From NCBI GenBank assembly GCA_033439255.1, contig CM065882.1:1-64000 (forward strand): a stretch of DNA of 64,000 nucleotides, read 5' to 3'. Origin of the DNA: Hericium rajendrae (lineage: Eukaryota; Basidiomycota; Agaricomycetes; Russulales; Hericiaceae). Shown piece after piece: positions 22,872-33,780 of the stretch; positions within the stretch are counted from its first letter, which is position 1, and the number at the start of each line of letters is the position of its first letter. The position numbers and the translations under genes are program-made. Under the pieces are notes generated by a model. That model saw only the letters and a list, made by a program, of their open reading frames with translations, did no database searches and was not told the DNA's origin.

Positions 22872-23585
22872 GCATGCTGCAACACACTACACTGCAGCTT
22901 ACCTACACATGCTGACATGAATACATTCCCCAGCATAAAGTACATTGGACCCAGCCATATATCATTGCAGAATTGACATGTACTTGGCCAATCAATGCTT
23001 TATGGTAATTAACTGCAGCAATGAGGACCCTGGGCCGGGATTCCTGCACAAGGAGACATGGAAAATATATATTGATTCTATGCATACTACTATGGTTACA
23101 CTCAAATGTTGGCCAAGTGAGCTCCGCAATCTAGGATGCGACGGTGTCAAGCTGACTCACCATGCTCATATGGAATTATGGTACTGAATCATGTGTAGTG
23201 CCACCACCATTCAGCAGGAAAAGGTCAGCGGTGGCCGTTCCTATGGCATGCGTATCGACGCGAATGCCATCGACGCATAGTCAGTGCTTTACTCCACCGC
23301 TTTCACAATAGCTGACCGTGGTTTCATCGCAGCAACCTTTGTGCTAGGGAATGGAAGGACACCATTGATCCGAAGGGACTCAAAAGCAAGTTCAACAAAT
23401 ATTGGGTCAAACTTCCTGTCCACAAGCGCAAGGTGAGCTCTTCGCCGACATTTGCACGGTCCATAAACGAGAATCTTACGTTGGATCGACAGAGATTTGA
23501 GGTGATGGAGGCGGAACTGGTGCGTATCATTGCCGCCCATGTACGCGCCGATGCCTACACTAATCTGGATGCCGGACTATTCTAG

Positions 23586-24241
23586 AAAGCACAAGCAGCA
23601 GCAGCAGCTGAAAACGCCAACTAATGGCACAAAGATTGGGACAGGGTATATGGGTACGAGCCAATGCTCGTATTCACGCGTGTAGAAGGGCTATGTTGGG
23701 ATAGATAGTACTAGATACCGTTATATACCGTTGGACAATATTATTACAGGATCGGGCAAAGGACCCATCCGAGAAAAGACCGTGCTCAGAATACACTCGA
23801 TTTCGCTCGATATCGTCTCGATTTCAATAGATACAGCAATATCCATGTGCCTGGTACAAATCTCTATTCTAGCGCTGCAACATGATCTGTAGGACGGCGC
23901 TCGATGACATTCGATTTTTACCTAGAATAGCACCTACTTCTGTCATGATCCAATCATTCGACGCCACTCGTTGTCGCTCTACAGGGCTAGAGTGGGTTTC
24001 CACTGGGCATGAGCGCTGAGGTTTTTGGACGTGCCGGACACGATGGCAAAGACGTCGTGGGAACGGGGCCCTCCAAGAAAAAGATGTGGAAAAAAGGTTA
24101 CTGAACCCGCTCGGTGAGATCGTTCGATGGAGTAGGGTACAAGCACAAGTGAGCTTCGCATCTTGTGTGCGACATCTAGCTGTGCCACGGTACTTGTTCT
24201 CCAATTATCTCTTACTTAAATTTACATGCTTCTGCCGTCAG
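23586..24241. other. No intact gene
   Basis: The first ~120 bp continue the upstream gene's frame beyond its stop (K-A-Q-A-A-A-A-A-E-N, then W-H-K-D-W-D-R-V-Y-G) with further stops, so they may be decayed coding. The remainder shows nothing I can support. Confidence 0.4.
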
Positions 24242-24628
24242 GGTATCGACATCTCAGACATTGCAGTTGTCGTTCAATATGGCATTTGTCGAGACATTCC
24301 AGATTGGCGTCAACGTGGTGGTCGCGCTGGTCGTGATCCCACTATCCCAGCCCTCTTCCTCACACTTTACGAGCCTTGGGTTACCAAAGTCGATCTGACC
24401 AAGGTCATGCCAGACGCAACAGACCCAGACAAGCCGATCTCACGACTAACCAAGAACTCAAAAAAGGAAGAGCGCACGGGCTTTGCAAGCATACATTTCA
24501 TGCAATCGAGTGAATGTATTACGACGGATTGTGCTTGCACTTTCAACGTCGACTCAGACGGCCTGGTTACGAGGCTAGAATTGACTGACCGACTGACCGG
24601 TGATGACCCCATCATTGAAGTCAATTAG
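24242..24628 (+). pseudogene. RecQ-like helicase C-terminal remnant
   Basis: The open frame starts just after an acceptor-like CAG with G-I-D-I-S-D-I-A-V-V-V-Q-Y-G. It continues to the motif VI sequence Q-R-G-G-R-A-G-R-D-P, then a post-helicase segment (L-Y-E-P-W-V, D-P-D-K-P-I-S-R-L) as found in mushroom RecQ-type helicases, and stops at 24626. Motifs I to IV are missing upstream, so this is the last quarter of a helicase gene. It cannot be active alone. Confidence 0.65.
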
Positions 24629-24656
24629 GTTTTGACAGGTCAGTAAGTAACAACAC

Positions 24657-25089
24657 TGCACCTACGGGTTCTCCGACTTCTGCGCGTCAGAACACTATCT
24701 TCATCTAATCCCCCGCCAGCTGAATCTTGCTTCCGGCAGCGATCACGATCCTGCATCTGTGCATCCTAATTTTCACGAAGTTCAAGCGCTGGTCCATGAG
24801 CTACACGTCTACACGCCCGAAGACGGCAAGCAAGGTGCAGTCCGACCGCGAGGACATCAACTTCCTCATCAAGTGGCTCGCGGAGCACAACATCGCAATT
24901 CGATTCGAGCTCTACCGCGGCAAGACGAAGCCGGAGCTACTGCGCATGGTGCGCCGGTTTCATGGTAAGTATGAGGGAAACACGGAGCTGATGGAGATGC
25001 TGAGAAGCACCATGCCAGGTGACTGGGAGGAGATGATCTCATTGCCATTGGAGGTGGAGGATATGATGCCGCTGGTTGTGTGGTAGGTT
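24657..25089 (+). pseudogene. 5'-truncated copy of the nucleotidyltransferase-like gene at 36.8-37.7 kb
   Basis: From T-Y-G-F-S-D-F onward, the stretch parallels the last two exons of the minus-strand gene at 36815-37734, including the intron between them (about 24675-24738). The intron donor GTGCGT of the full gene is GCGCGT here. The final exon (I-T-I-L-H-L-C-I-L-I-F-T-K-F-K-R-W) is open to a stop near 25086 with only scattered substitutions. The first exons, which hold the predicted active site, are absent. The copy is in opposite orientation to its parent and 12 kb away. Confidence 0.75.
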
Positions 25090-25920
25090 GACTGTGCGAC
25101 GAATGTGATAGTTTCCTGAAGCTGACGTTTGGCCGGTTGCAGGACATATTCGTCGTGCTTCACTTCCGCACCCTTCAGCTCTCACCTTGAAGCTCGTGGA
25201 TTGTTATCGGTCCTGAACATCTTCCTGTACGACAGAACGATGCGGTCGCTACAGGCATTGGGAACCGACACGTCGAATACCAGCCCTTCATCGTGGGATG
25301 GTATTAACGTTGTACATCTGCAGAGCCAGTCGATATACTCCCGGCCTACGTCCATAGTCCGGGGGTGAAACTGAGCAGATTCTGATTGTAGATCGCTAAC
25401 GGCACCAATTACCGAAATGTCCAGATCCGAGGGAATGCAGGTGTCGAAGACGGCCATCGTTGGACTCGACATTTTCGGGGGATGTAAGGAGAACACGAGG
25501 CAGCCGCCAGGAATGGAGAATCACGACTTTCATTCACCATGTCAACAGAATGCAGCAAATGCATGTCAATACCGGCCAAGTTACTTACAGGCTACACTGA
25601 AAAAGGGCGTCCAGATCGAACAGACCAAGATGCGACGTGTCTGATTCAGCGACGGCTGGGAGTCGAGAACTTAGAAGCCCAACGATGGATAAGTTCTCTA
25701 GGCGACACGGCCCACCAGCGTCGCTCCGCTAACAGAACTCTGGCTCTACCCGTCGTACAGTGTGGTGACTACACGGCATGCAGGCTTGCTCCCTTTGACT
25801 GTGACACGTGCATATCTAGCAGTCTACAATTGTATGTATCAATAAAAGCACATTGTAAGCACTACACAACTACACAAACTCGTAGACTATTCGAACATTG
25901 GTTTTGTTAGTAAATAGACA
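25090..25920. other. Weak open frames only
   Basis: A 104-codon minus-strand frame, 25496-25182, begins M-F-S-L-H-P-P-K-M and has ordinary amino-acid composition, but no splice context or family I recognise. Elsewhere in this stretch I see nothing. Confidence 0.3.
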
Positions 25921-28900
25921 TTACCCGTCGCCACCTTCGTCCTCGCTATCCCAGGCCCCAAGACCTAGTCCAAGGTCCCGTACGCTCGACACCGCGATGA
26001 GCAACGGGTGCTGTGCATCGAGAGTGGACAGCAGCTTCGCCATATCCTCCAGCGCAAAGTCCTCCATCTCCTCGATCAACGCCAGATCCTCTTTCTCGTC
26101 CTCGATCTCCGATGGGTTTCGGCCCGCCCTCGCTTTGCGCTTGTCGGCCAAGGTCTGTAGTTGTCTCTTGGTCGCTTCGATCAGGCCGGTTTGGAACTCA
26201 GATGGTAATGCAGATGCGCCTCCGAGGACGCGCAGGCAGTCGGCGAAGCACTTATAGAGGGAGGAGAGGAAGGATGAGTCCGTCTCGGTTGAAATGCAGT
26301 TGATAAGCTGCGAGAAGGTAGCCGAAACCATTTGATTCGTCAACGTGTTGCTGTTCTTTCCGCACGATACGAGCATCGGAATAATCCTATGCAGAGGTGT
26401 CAGAGAAAGAAATGAAGAAAAAGAAATTCACATACATGGCTGAAGCTTCCCGGACACCGTCATGCAGATAGAAGCGTAGAGAAGGGAGAGCGAGCTCCAG
26501 ACTTTGCGAAAGATATGGCGAGAACTGAGGGCCAAGCGTTGAGGCATAGATAACCAACGTCTCGAATGCCTGACACTTTTCGTCGATGGCCGAAGTTCTG
26601 ATGCCAACCTGCCGACCATCCAACGAAACAGTTTCCCAGCCTTCCTTCTCTTCGATCACGTCGTCCTCTTCTGTATATATATGCGCAATCAGAACCCTGC
26701 CGCAGACTCGAAGTTTGAATGCAAATCTCACCGTATATCGAGACATCAGCCTTGACGCTTGCGGCTTGAATAAGAGGCGGCATCACAACATGAAGGTATG
26801 GCTCAAACTCTGGACCCATGGCTTGACAGACCTTGGCCCAGGTAGCGATCAGATAATGCGGCAACATGCTATCGCCCGGGTCAACAGGGCCATCTGCAAG
26901 CAACTTCTGAGCCGACGCCGACCGGATTCCGAAATAACACCTACTCTGGAGATGGATGAGAAGTTCCACAAGCGTCGCGGAATCGGCGCGGAATACGTCG
27001 CGTCCAACAGCGATCGCTGGAAGAACGAACAAATCAGCATTGCACAATTAGACGGCAGTGAACGCGGCGCTCACCAATAAGACCCGCGCATTCCATAGCT
27101 TTCGCTCTCAGCTTGCGATACTCGGTGCCATTTGCGTTGCGCAGAACATTTAGTAGCAACGGCATGATGGACGAGTAATGCTGGATGGACGGTCAGCCGT
27201 CGATCCTCGGCGAAGCATGCCTATACTGATTCTTACCTTGGCAAATGTGGCCTCGCTCGCGTCAGCGACCATTGCCAAAGTGGTCACTGCTTGCTCTTGC
27301 ACGTAACGCTTTACTTGTCTTCCATCACTACCCACCGGATTGAGGAGTTTCAGTAGTCGTTCGACGATCGGGTCCAGGTAGGGAACGAGGGTGTCCCTTT
27401 CAACTCCTTCGCAGAAATTGATCAATGCAGCAGCGGCGTGCGCGTGGACACTACATGTCGAAATTTAACAACATTGAATCAAACACAATGTAAGGAACCC
27501 ACCGTGGCTCGGGAGCATCAAGTGTTGGTATGAGCACGGAGAACAATTGTTGGTGATATTGTGCTTGAATCACTTCCTGTTGTATGAAACCAGGATCTCC
27601 AAATCAGTCATCCTGCAATTGTCGAAGTGGATGTCCACTCACGTCTAAGTCAGTACACAGCTGGCCCCTGCAAGTTATCTATCAACGAGAGGGAAACGAC
27701 GGGAAGCGGTGTGGAATACCGACACGCATTGACACGCAGCGTAGCGAACTCGCGGATGCGGGTCGCTAAAGAGAGGGCAGATAAGGCTACGCAACATCAG
27801 CTCTAGCTCACTGTAACGACAAATGGCACTCACTTGACAACTTTGCCGAGCTCGTTTTGCATGACCTGGTCCAGCCCAAAATCGTCAGATCACGATCCCA
27901 TGATTCATGCAGGAATACATGCCTTGCTTGTTCCCTCCGCAACCGCGGCAATGGCCATGAGCCCCGCATGCCTCAACTTCCAGTCATGAGATGCCAACAT
28001 CCCTGGTATGTGCTGGAACGCCGGCGGCAAAACCGCCTTGCCGCCGATAGCGCAAGCGATTCTGTCCAGGGACTGTTCATAAACGCGAGGATAGGTATCG
28101 TCGGTCGGATCCTCAGCGGGCTGTTGAATTGACACAGATCAGCACCACATTCTCGGGCAGCGGTCATGCCGAGCGGAACACATACATCTGCGTCAAGCCA
28201 CGCCTCGAGCTCGTCGTCCCGCAATTCGCCCATGCCGCCCAAACATCCCCGGACGATCATGTTGACCCAGCCGTCGACGCGCCGCACCATGGCGGGCTTC
28301 GCCTCGCTCAGGCTGATCATGAACTCCAGCGCCGCCTTGCGCGCCTCCTCCGCCTCCTCGTCGAGCTCCTCCAGGTCGCTCGTGTCCCTCTCCTTGCCGT
28401 TGTTCACAGGCGGCGGGAAGATGAAGCTGGACTGCGGACTGGGGAACGGCCGCGCGACGGTGGGAGTCGGGCCTGGGTCGGCAGACGGGAGGATCAGCGC
28501 CGGCAGAAATCTGAGAAGCGCAGCCAGATGGGGCGCGAATAGCTGGGCGCTGGATGTCGTGAGTGGCGTAAGCGTGTTCAGAAACCTTGGTAACTGCGAG
28601 TGTGGGAGGGACGGCAGCGTCTCGAGCATGGGATACATCAGAGACAGAGATTGGGCTAGTTGGTGGGGGTCGCAAGACGTCAAATACGACACGGCGGCGC
28701 GGAGGGCGGCATGTCGGACCTGTGCTTCTTGAGGGGCGAGATGAACAACAAATTCTGCTCACGCACCTCGACGCTTTCCGGATCCTGCAGGCCTTTCTGC
28801 AATACACCCAGGACCGCGTCTGTCTGAAGATCCATGACGAGGTTCGGGCATCCGGCAAACACCCTGTAGGCGCTTTCGCGCGCGTTCGGGTCCGCATTCT

Positions 28901-29476
28901 GCGCCATGCCGAATGTCTGCGCTTGGAGCGCGTGCCACGGTCGCCCGCGGCTCATAGAGTTGTTGGCCAGATCGCATATTGTGTCCACAGCCTTTCGACG
29001 GACAACTTGGGATGGCTCGTGGGATAATGAGTGGAGCAGGAGACGTTCGAGTGTCGTGAGCGTCTGGGAGGAGAGGTGGTCGTACAAGGTTACGCGAGCG
29101 GCCTTGGCAGTTTGAATGGAGGATGTCCGGAATAGCAGGCGACGCAGCAGAACGAGCGAGAACGAGCGCATCTGTCAATTGAATCAAAATCTGTTGATGA
29201 TGCAATGCCACTCAGAAACACAAAGGCTACATACCACTTCGGTGTCGGCAGATGTGGCGAACTGGGTGAGGGCCAAAAGGTACACCTCAGGCGTCTGCGC
29301 CAATCTCTCATTGACCGCATTCTCCGCGCTATAATGACAAGCTGCTGTTAGCAACGAGAACACAAATGTCCGAGATGAAACACGTACTTCGTTCGTATTT
29401 CATTGTCCCCGAGGACAAGGTTAGAGAGGATCTGAGTGAGCTCGGTAGAGACTTCGGCGGGTACGACGGGCTCCAT
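25921..29476 (-). CDS. Importin beta-3 / karyopherin (PSE1/IPO5 type), apparently C-terminally short
   Basis: Start codon 29476-29474. About 13 exons; well-defined ones are 29476-29388, 29328-29235, 29171-28767, 28719-28186 and 28120 to about 27940. HEAT-repeat signatures of nuclear import receptors follow in order: [47 protein letters not shown] and [11 protein letters not shown]. The family binds Ran-GTP and carries ribosomal proteins and other cargo through nuclear pores. The protein ends ...[16 protein letters not shown] after an acidic linker, where IPO5 and Pse1 go on for about 200 more residues. No such exons follow downstream. The intron after E-G-T-S-K starts GCATGT (GC-AG type). One intron (27833-27811) would be only 23 nt. 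Confidence 0.88.
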
Positions 29477-30263
29477 GGCTGTAAACGATCACGATCGAAT
29501 GCTTAACGCGTTCGAGGTACAGAGAACAGACCAAACCTACTTTCGACCACGAGATTGGGCCACTCTGCTCAGCGCCTGGAGTGTGCGCTAGACGGTGCCC
29601 GAAATTTGAGTAGAACGTGGACGGTGTTCCGAGCAAGGTAGATCAGTTTGTGATTTTAAGATGACGGTTAGAAGGGAGAAGAAGGAAGAAAGACGGAAGG
29701 CGGAATGGCTGGTTGCCAAAATCTTTGAGTGAGATCAGTCGAATCGGTCGCTATTTGTGGCTGTACAGCTTGTTCTCGGCTACAACCGCATGAACTTACA
29801 ACGTCTTCCACCTCTCCCTTCATGTCAATTCTAACAACATCTTGATGATTTTTCGGCTTTCCTTGCATATTGGAGATGTTGCGACACAAACTCAGACACA
29901 ATTTCACCAAGATAAAAGAGATTCGAACATCATCCACGGGGCCTGCTATTTCGGGCGCTCTCATTCCGCGGCTTCGACGTCAACTCCAGCTTGACTGCAG
30001 TGGGTCAAATGAAATTACTACATTGGTATCGTATTCTCAAACGGAAGATCTGATATGCTTCCGCGAGAAACAGATTAACACCAAGCATGGCTGGTGCCCA
30101 CTAATCTCGCAGCGCCGGTCATTGTCATAGGTGTAGCATCGAAGCATCTGCCAGACTCCATAGATCCTTGTTCCCTGTCGACTTATTCCATCAGCAAAGG
30201 TCTGATATCTTCTGTCTTTGAATATGCGAAGAGCCCTATCATAATGTTATATTTTCCAGCGCG
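29477..30263. other. Intergenic between importin and ispE
   Basis: No recognisable coding. The last ~25 bp before the ispE start (TTATATTTTCCAG, just upstream of CGCGATG) look like a fungal branch/acceptor, so an intron in the 5' leader is possible. Confidence 0.45.
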
Positions 30264-31166
30264 ATGCCAGATCCTGATCTTGTCATCGATCCCAGCTCTG
30301 AAGACCTGGTGGTATACGCCCCATCCAAGCTGAACCTTTTCTTGCACGTTATCGGACGTCGTCAAGACGGATACCACATCCTCCAGACGGCCTTCCAGCT
30401 CCTCGAATACCATGACGAGCTGCACTTCTCGCCGCGCCCCGACCGTATCACTCTACGCTGCATCCGCGCCTGTCCACCGGCGCTCATCGACGACGCAGCC
30501 CTAGAGGCCTTGAACAGCCCCGACAACCTCATCTGCAAAGCGGCGCGCAGCATGCAGGCGCGGTTCGCCATCCCGCGCGGGGCCGACATCGTCCTGCAGA
30601 AGCGCATCCCCATCGGCGGCGGCCTGGGCGGCGGAAGCTCCGATGCCGCCGCCACGCTGCTCGCGCTCAGGCGCCTCTGGGGCATCGACATCTCGATCGA
30701 CGCGCTCGTCCCACTCGCGCAGCAGCTGGGCGCGGATGTGCCGGTCCTGCTGCACGGGCGTGCGGCGTGGGGCGAGGGCATTGGGAACGAGCTGACTTTC
30801 GTTGATCTGCCGCGGCTTTGGTACCTTGTTATTTTCCCGACGGTCATGGTGCCAACGGGGCCGATCTTCCAGGACAGTCGGCTCAGGCGCGATACGCGCC
30901 CTATCACTCTGGACGAGTTCCTCAAAGGCGCGGCAGCCACGCGCAATGATCTCGAGCCGGTGGTCGCAGCGCGACATCCGTCGGTCGCGGAGGCCATTGA
31001 GTGGTTGGGTGGCTTCTCGGCGGCGCGGATGAGTGGCGCGGGTAGCTGTGTCTTTGCGTCCTTCGGAAGCGAGGAGGAAGCGCGGATGGTCCTGGAGCAG
31101 CTGCCCCCGCAGTGGGGAGCATTCGTGAGTCGGGCTACTTCTGATTGGCAGCACTTCGCTACTTGA
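30264..31166 (+). CDS. ispE: IspE-type 4-diphosphocytidyl-2-C-methyl-D-erythritol kinase, intronless, bacterial
   Basis: A single uninterrupted frame of 300 residues, close to the bacterial length (E. coli IspE is 283). GHMP-kinase motif 1 is A-P-S-K-L-N at 19-24, with K22 at the place of the catalytic lysine. Motif 2 is P-I-G-G-G-L-G-G-G-S-S-D-A-A at 116-129 (ATP phosphate loop). G-A-D-V-P at 156-160 holds the catalytic aspartate (D158). Motif 3 is M-S-G-A-G-S-C-V-F-A at 256-265. The enzyme phosphorylates CDP-methylerythritol in the MEP isoprenoid pathway. Fungi use mevalonate instead, and no other MEP gene is in the window. L-N-L-F-L-H-V-I-G-R-R-Q-D-G-Y-H is in the style of gammaproteobacterial IspE. 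All catalytic positions are intact, so it has probably been kept. It lies between a spliced fungal importin gene and a spliced G-alpha gene. The N-terminus is ~12 residues longer than in E. coli, without an obvious targeting peptide. Confidence 0.93.
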   Translation: MPDPDLVIDPSSEDLVVYAPSKLNLFLHVIGRRQDGYHILQTAFQLLEYHDELHFSPRPDRITLRCIRACPPALIDDAALEALNSPDNLICKAARSMQARFAIPRGADIVLQKRIPIGGGLGGGSSDAAATLLALRRLWGIDISIDALVPLAQQLGADVPVLLHGRAAWGEGIGNELTFVDLPRLWYLVIFPTVMVPTGPIFQDSRLRRDTRPITLDEFLKGAAATRNDLEPVVAARHPSVAEAIEWLGGFSAARMSGAGSCVFASFGSEEEARMVLEQLPPQWGAFVSRATSDWQHFAT

Positions 31167-33780
31167 TCGCCATTGTTGCTCGTATATAGTTCGCGCCGTG
31201 CTACACTTCGTGCTCCTCGACAAGCTCGTTCTTCAGTCAATCCAGGCACCGAGTAGAGGTTTTATTTCGAGTAGTCTTACTTACTACCGTCGAGTAACTC
31301 ATCAATCGGACAGTGGTTACTCTTACATATTTGCTATAGAGCAAGTATGCGGCGGCGTTATTGTCGCCTTTCTACCAATCGAGGTGCGCGATCACTAATA
31401 TTAACGGGCCGCGGCAGGCAGGCGCGACTCCTTGCGAACGGGATGATCATCTGCCATCCTTCTGCCAAGCGCTGCCGACCACGAGTTGGCGTCCGCGGAC
31501 TGATCTCGATGCATCACGGCAGACGTGCTTCTGTCACGCCGAATAAGGACTTTTTCGGTGCGTTACAATAGTGCGGACGCATGCGGCAAGATTGTCCAGA
31601 GATACATGACTGCCTGGCGAAAACACTACAGGAATCGCGAGTGCTGATTCATATTGGTGTGGCCGACGGTCGGATGCAGGCGCGGTTGTTTATTGCGGGG
31701 CGCTGTTGTGGCCGAGGTTATATTTTCATTGCTGACCGTGCCAACATTGACACTACTAAAGCGTTTGAGACGTTGACGCCGAAGCGCTGAGGAACCGATT
31801 GAATATGTAGTACGTACCGATCTATCCCTTCGTCTTCATCGTGAGCGTTCTGTTGACTATGACGAAGGACAGGCGTCAGTGGGCATCACGGGTATCAGCT
31901 TGACATCTATGCATTGCACGAACCGGCCGCCCAACCTGCCAAATAGACAATGTGGTCAAACTCTGGAAAACACGATCCACGCCATCCCGAGATGCCAACA
32001 CGGGATGAAGTTGAGGGCCGAAAACTGTCAGTGTCACGCCAATGAATGTGCTGAGCAAGCCATGACGAAATGGCAGCTGCTTGCTTACGACTTCATCCCA
32101 GGAGTGGTCAATACAAGTCATCAGCATTGTAGCACTGGAAGGCGTTGATCGAGGCATTTAGTGAGACAGGGCAACGAACGAGGGGACTCAATGATATTGA
32201 CACAGGCATGGCAAGTTATAGGAAGGGACGGAAGTAGGATACGGACCAATGGGACATCGAGCATCTGGGTTTGGGCAGGCCGGACGCGCCGCGAGTGGTT
32301 AAGGTTGAAACGTTGGCAGATGCAATATCGATCGTGATAAATGAAGTATGGCATGGGCCGGGCTGCATCCCTGCATTTATTTAAAGGCAGGAGATACGGG
32401 CGACCTCCGCCGCGATGCCTCTGATTACGGGGCGCCGCACGTGCAGCGCGCCCTCAGGCTCTGCACTTGGACGCGAGGTGAGTGCGTATTGGCGTCGCAG
32501 CGTACAGGGCGCACGGAGGCGTGGAGGCATAGACGCGCGCGGACGGCGCTCCTCTACGACCGCCGTGACATCGGAAGGTTTCCAGCATGTACCGGTGGGA
32601 AGCTGATGGCTGGCATGTTGCCCACGTTGCACGTTTTTCGCCGCGGTTTCACCACAAGGGCCTACAGCAGAACATAGGAGAGCACTGGTAACGCGAGCGG
32701 GCTGTGAGGCGCATGATGGATCAGGTTATGACTTGATTTACGTACCATACCAAAAGGCATCCCGCGAGATGCTGCGGACAAGGGGTAGGTATCTAGAAGC
32801 GACGTGAAGATGGACTACGCATGTATAGAAGGGCTGCTTTCGGACGAGGCTTGGGGAGAAGGAATCCGCGTGTAAGCGGACGCATCTTTGCAGGTTATAT
32901 TGCACCGGCGAACCACCGGCATCTGCTCAAGCAATCCCGGACCTGTTGGATGATCGATGATGAATGAAACTTGAAGTCTTCCCCGCCAGGCCTTCAGACT
33001 CGGAAGTCTTTCGAGCAAGGGCACGACTGTCTTCGAGGCGCAAACGGAGGACAGACTCGCGCCGTTGCGCAGCGGCCACAGTGTCAGCGTCTCCGTTGCG
33101 ACTAAGTGTCAGCGCCTGCCGGCATGTATGATGCCGCTTCGACGGGCCTCGAGCAAGATCTCGCAGATCGCCCTGCATCTCGATTTATGAGTTCGATAAT
33201 TAGTCGACTTTTGCCGTGCCGATTTAGACGATGGTTTGCAATGGCCCGGCCCTTTGATCTGCGGATGCAGGGACCCCCAGGGCTGGAATTACGCAGGTGC
33301 TTCACATGGTACGTCACATTTTTACACGCTGGACGAAACAAAACAAGTCAGAGGGGGTGGAGGCGAACAAGTTGAGTACAAGGGCAAGGCGGTACGCGCC
33401 GCAGAGGGCGGGAATCCGGCGGCATGTGGTCGCTTGTGACGACAGGGACCAAACAGGAACAGCAGAATACAAAGGCATCGTGACGGGCGTCACTGACTAC
33501 AGAGGAGGAGTGACGAATTTGTGACGGTGACAGGACCGGGGAAGGTGGCCGAGGTGTTGGTCCTTCTACCGTCCTTCCCATCCCCTTCATCCCATACCAC
33601 CACATCCCGCCACCCCTCGACGACGCCCGCGACGACGACGACGCACACGGCGGGCAACGAGCTCGCCCTCATTCATTCGCACATAATACCCCCCACTCGT
33701 TCTCCGCTGCGATCAAGCGTTCTCACAGTCTCACCGTTCTATCTACCCTCCTACTCCTGCCCACACTTGCACCGCTCGCA
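31167..33780. other. 2.6-kb intergenic stretch, no supported gene
   Basis: Only short frames on either strand, none with recognisable domains; the longest are about 110 codons. The final 250 bp before the G-alpha start are pyrimidine-rich (CCACATCCCGCC..., CTCACCGTTC), as in basidiomycete promoters of well-expressed genes. Confidence 0.5.

Larger units (their letters stand above)
17973..23206. mobile_element. Foldback-like element, ~5.2 kb, giant inverted repeat of tandem repeats
   Basis: The left arm (from 17973) and right arm (to about 23195) are reverse complements. Matching points sum to 41155 over 18070-18660, and to 41211 near 19750-20240, so the arms differ by a 56-bp net indel. Translations of paired stretches of 60 to 198 codons are identical, implying very high identity. 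Each arm consists of ~300 bp of outer unique sequence, a 44-bp array and a 20-bp array; a ~460-bp AT-rich loop lies between the arms. An exact CCATTCAG occurs at 17965-17972 and 23207-23214, within longer near-repeats (17954-17972 and 23196-23214, 15 of 19 matching); I read this as target duplication. No transposase is present, so the element is non-autonomous. The architecture resembles Drosophila foldback elements; relationship is not implied. Confidence 0.8.
15844..23585 (+). pseudogene. Mushroom-family gene interrupted by a foldback-like insertion
   Basis: Plus-strand exons with ordinary introns run from an ATG at 15844. The central exon carries Y-I-E-D-E-Q-G-I-P-I-D-G-H-R-A, M-A-R-N-F-P-E-L-S-F-C-E and A-T-D-N-Y-P-S-W-W. 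These are hallmarks of a multicopy mushroom family of unknown function. They follow a coiled-coil-like segment (E-D-K-Q-S-L-E-K-A-L-A-A-A). Around 16430-16485 the frame changes, explained by a mutation or a 53-nt GT-AG intron with a weak donor. The frame reaches ...A-E-P-I-Q at 17972, where the element begins. After the element it resumes in the same phase at Q-E-K-V-S-G-G (23215), then intron 23279-23331, then N-L-C-A-R-E-W-K-D-T-I-D-P-K-G, the family's C-terminal signature, and a stop at 23583-23585. Within the element the frame stops at once (Tyr-stop), so the gene is broken unless the insert is removed. Confidence 0.7.

Noticed and set aside
18210-23187. Many long open frames (up to about 260 codons) on both strands in the foldback arms
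   Set aside because: They are translations of 44-bp and 20-bp tandem repeats; the same peptide pattern appears in all frames and on both arms, with no splice or domain structure.
30264-31166. Simple bacterial contamination as the explanation for ispE
   Set aside because: The gene sits within continuous sequence between spliced fungal genes 0.8 kb and 2.6 kb away and has no bacterial neighbours. Read evidence would still be needed to exclude a chimera.
30362-31249. Minus-strand frames of 295 and 240 codons opposite ispE
   Set aside because: Antisense shadows of a GC-rich coding sequence; the plus frame has all catalytic motifs.
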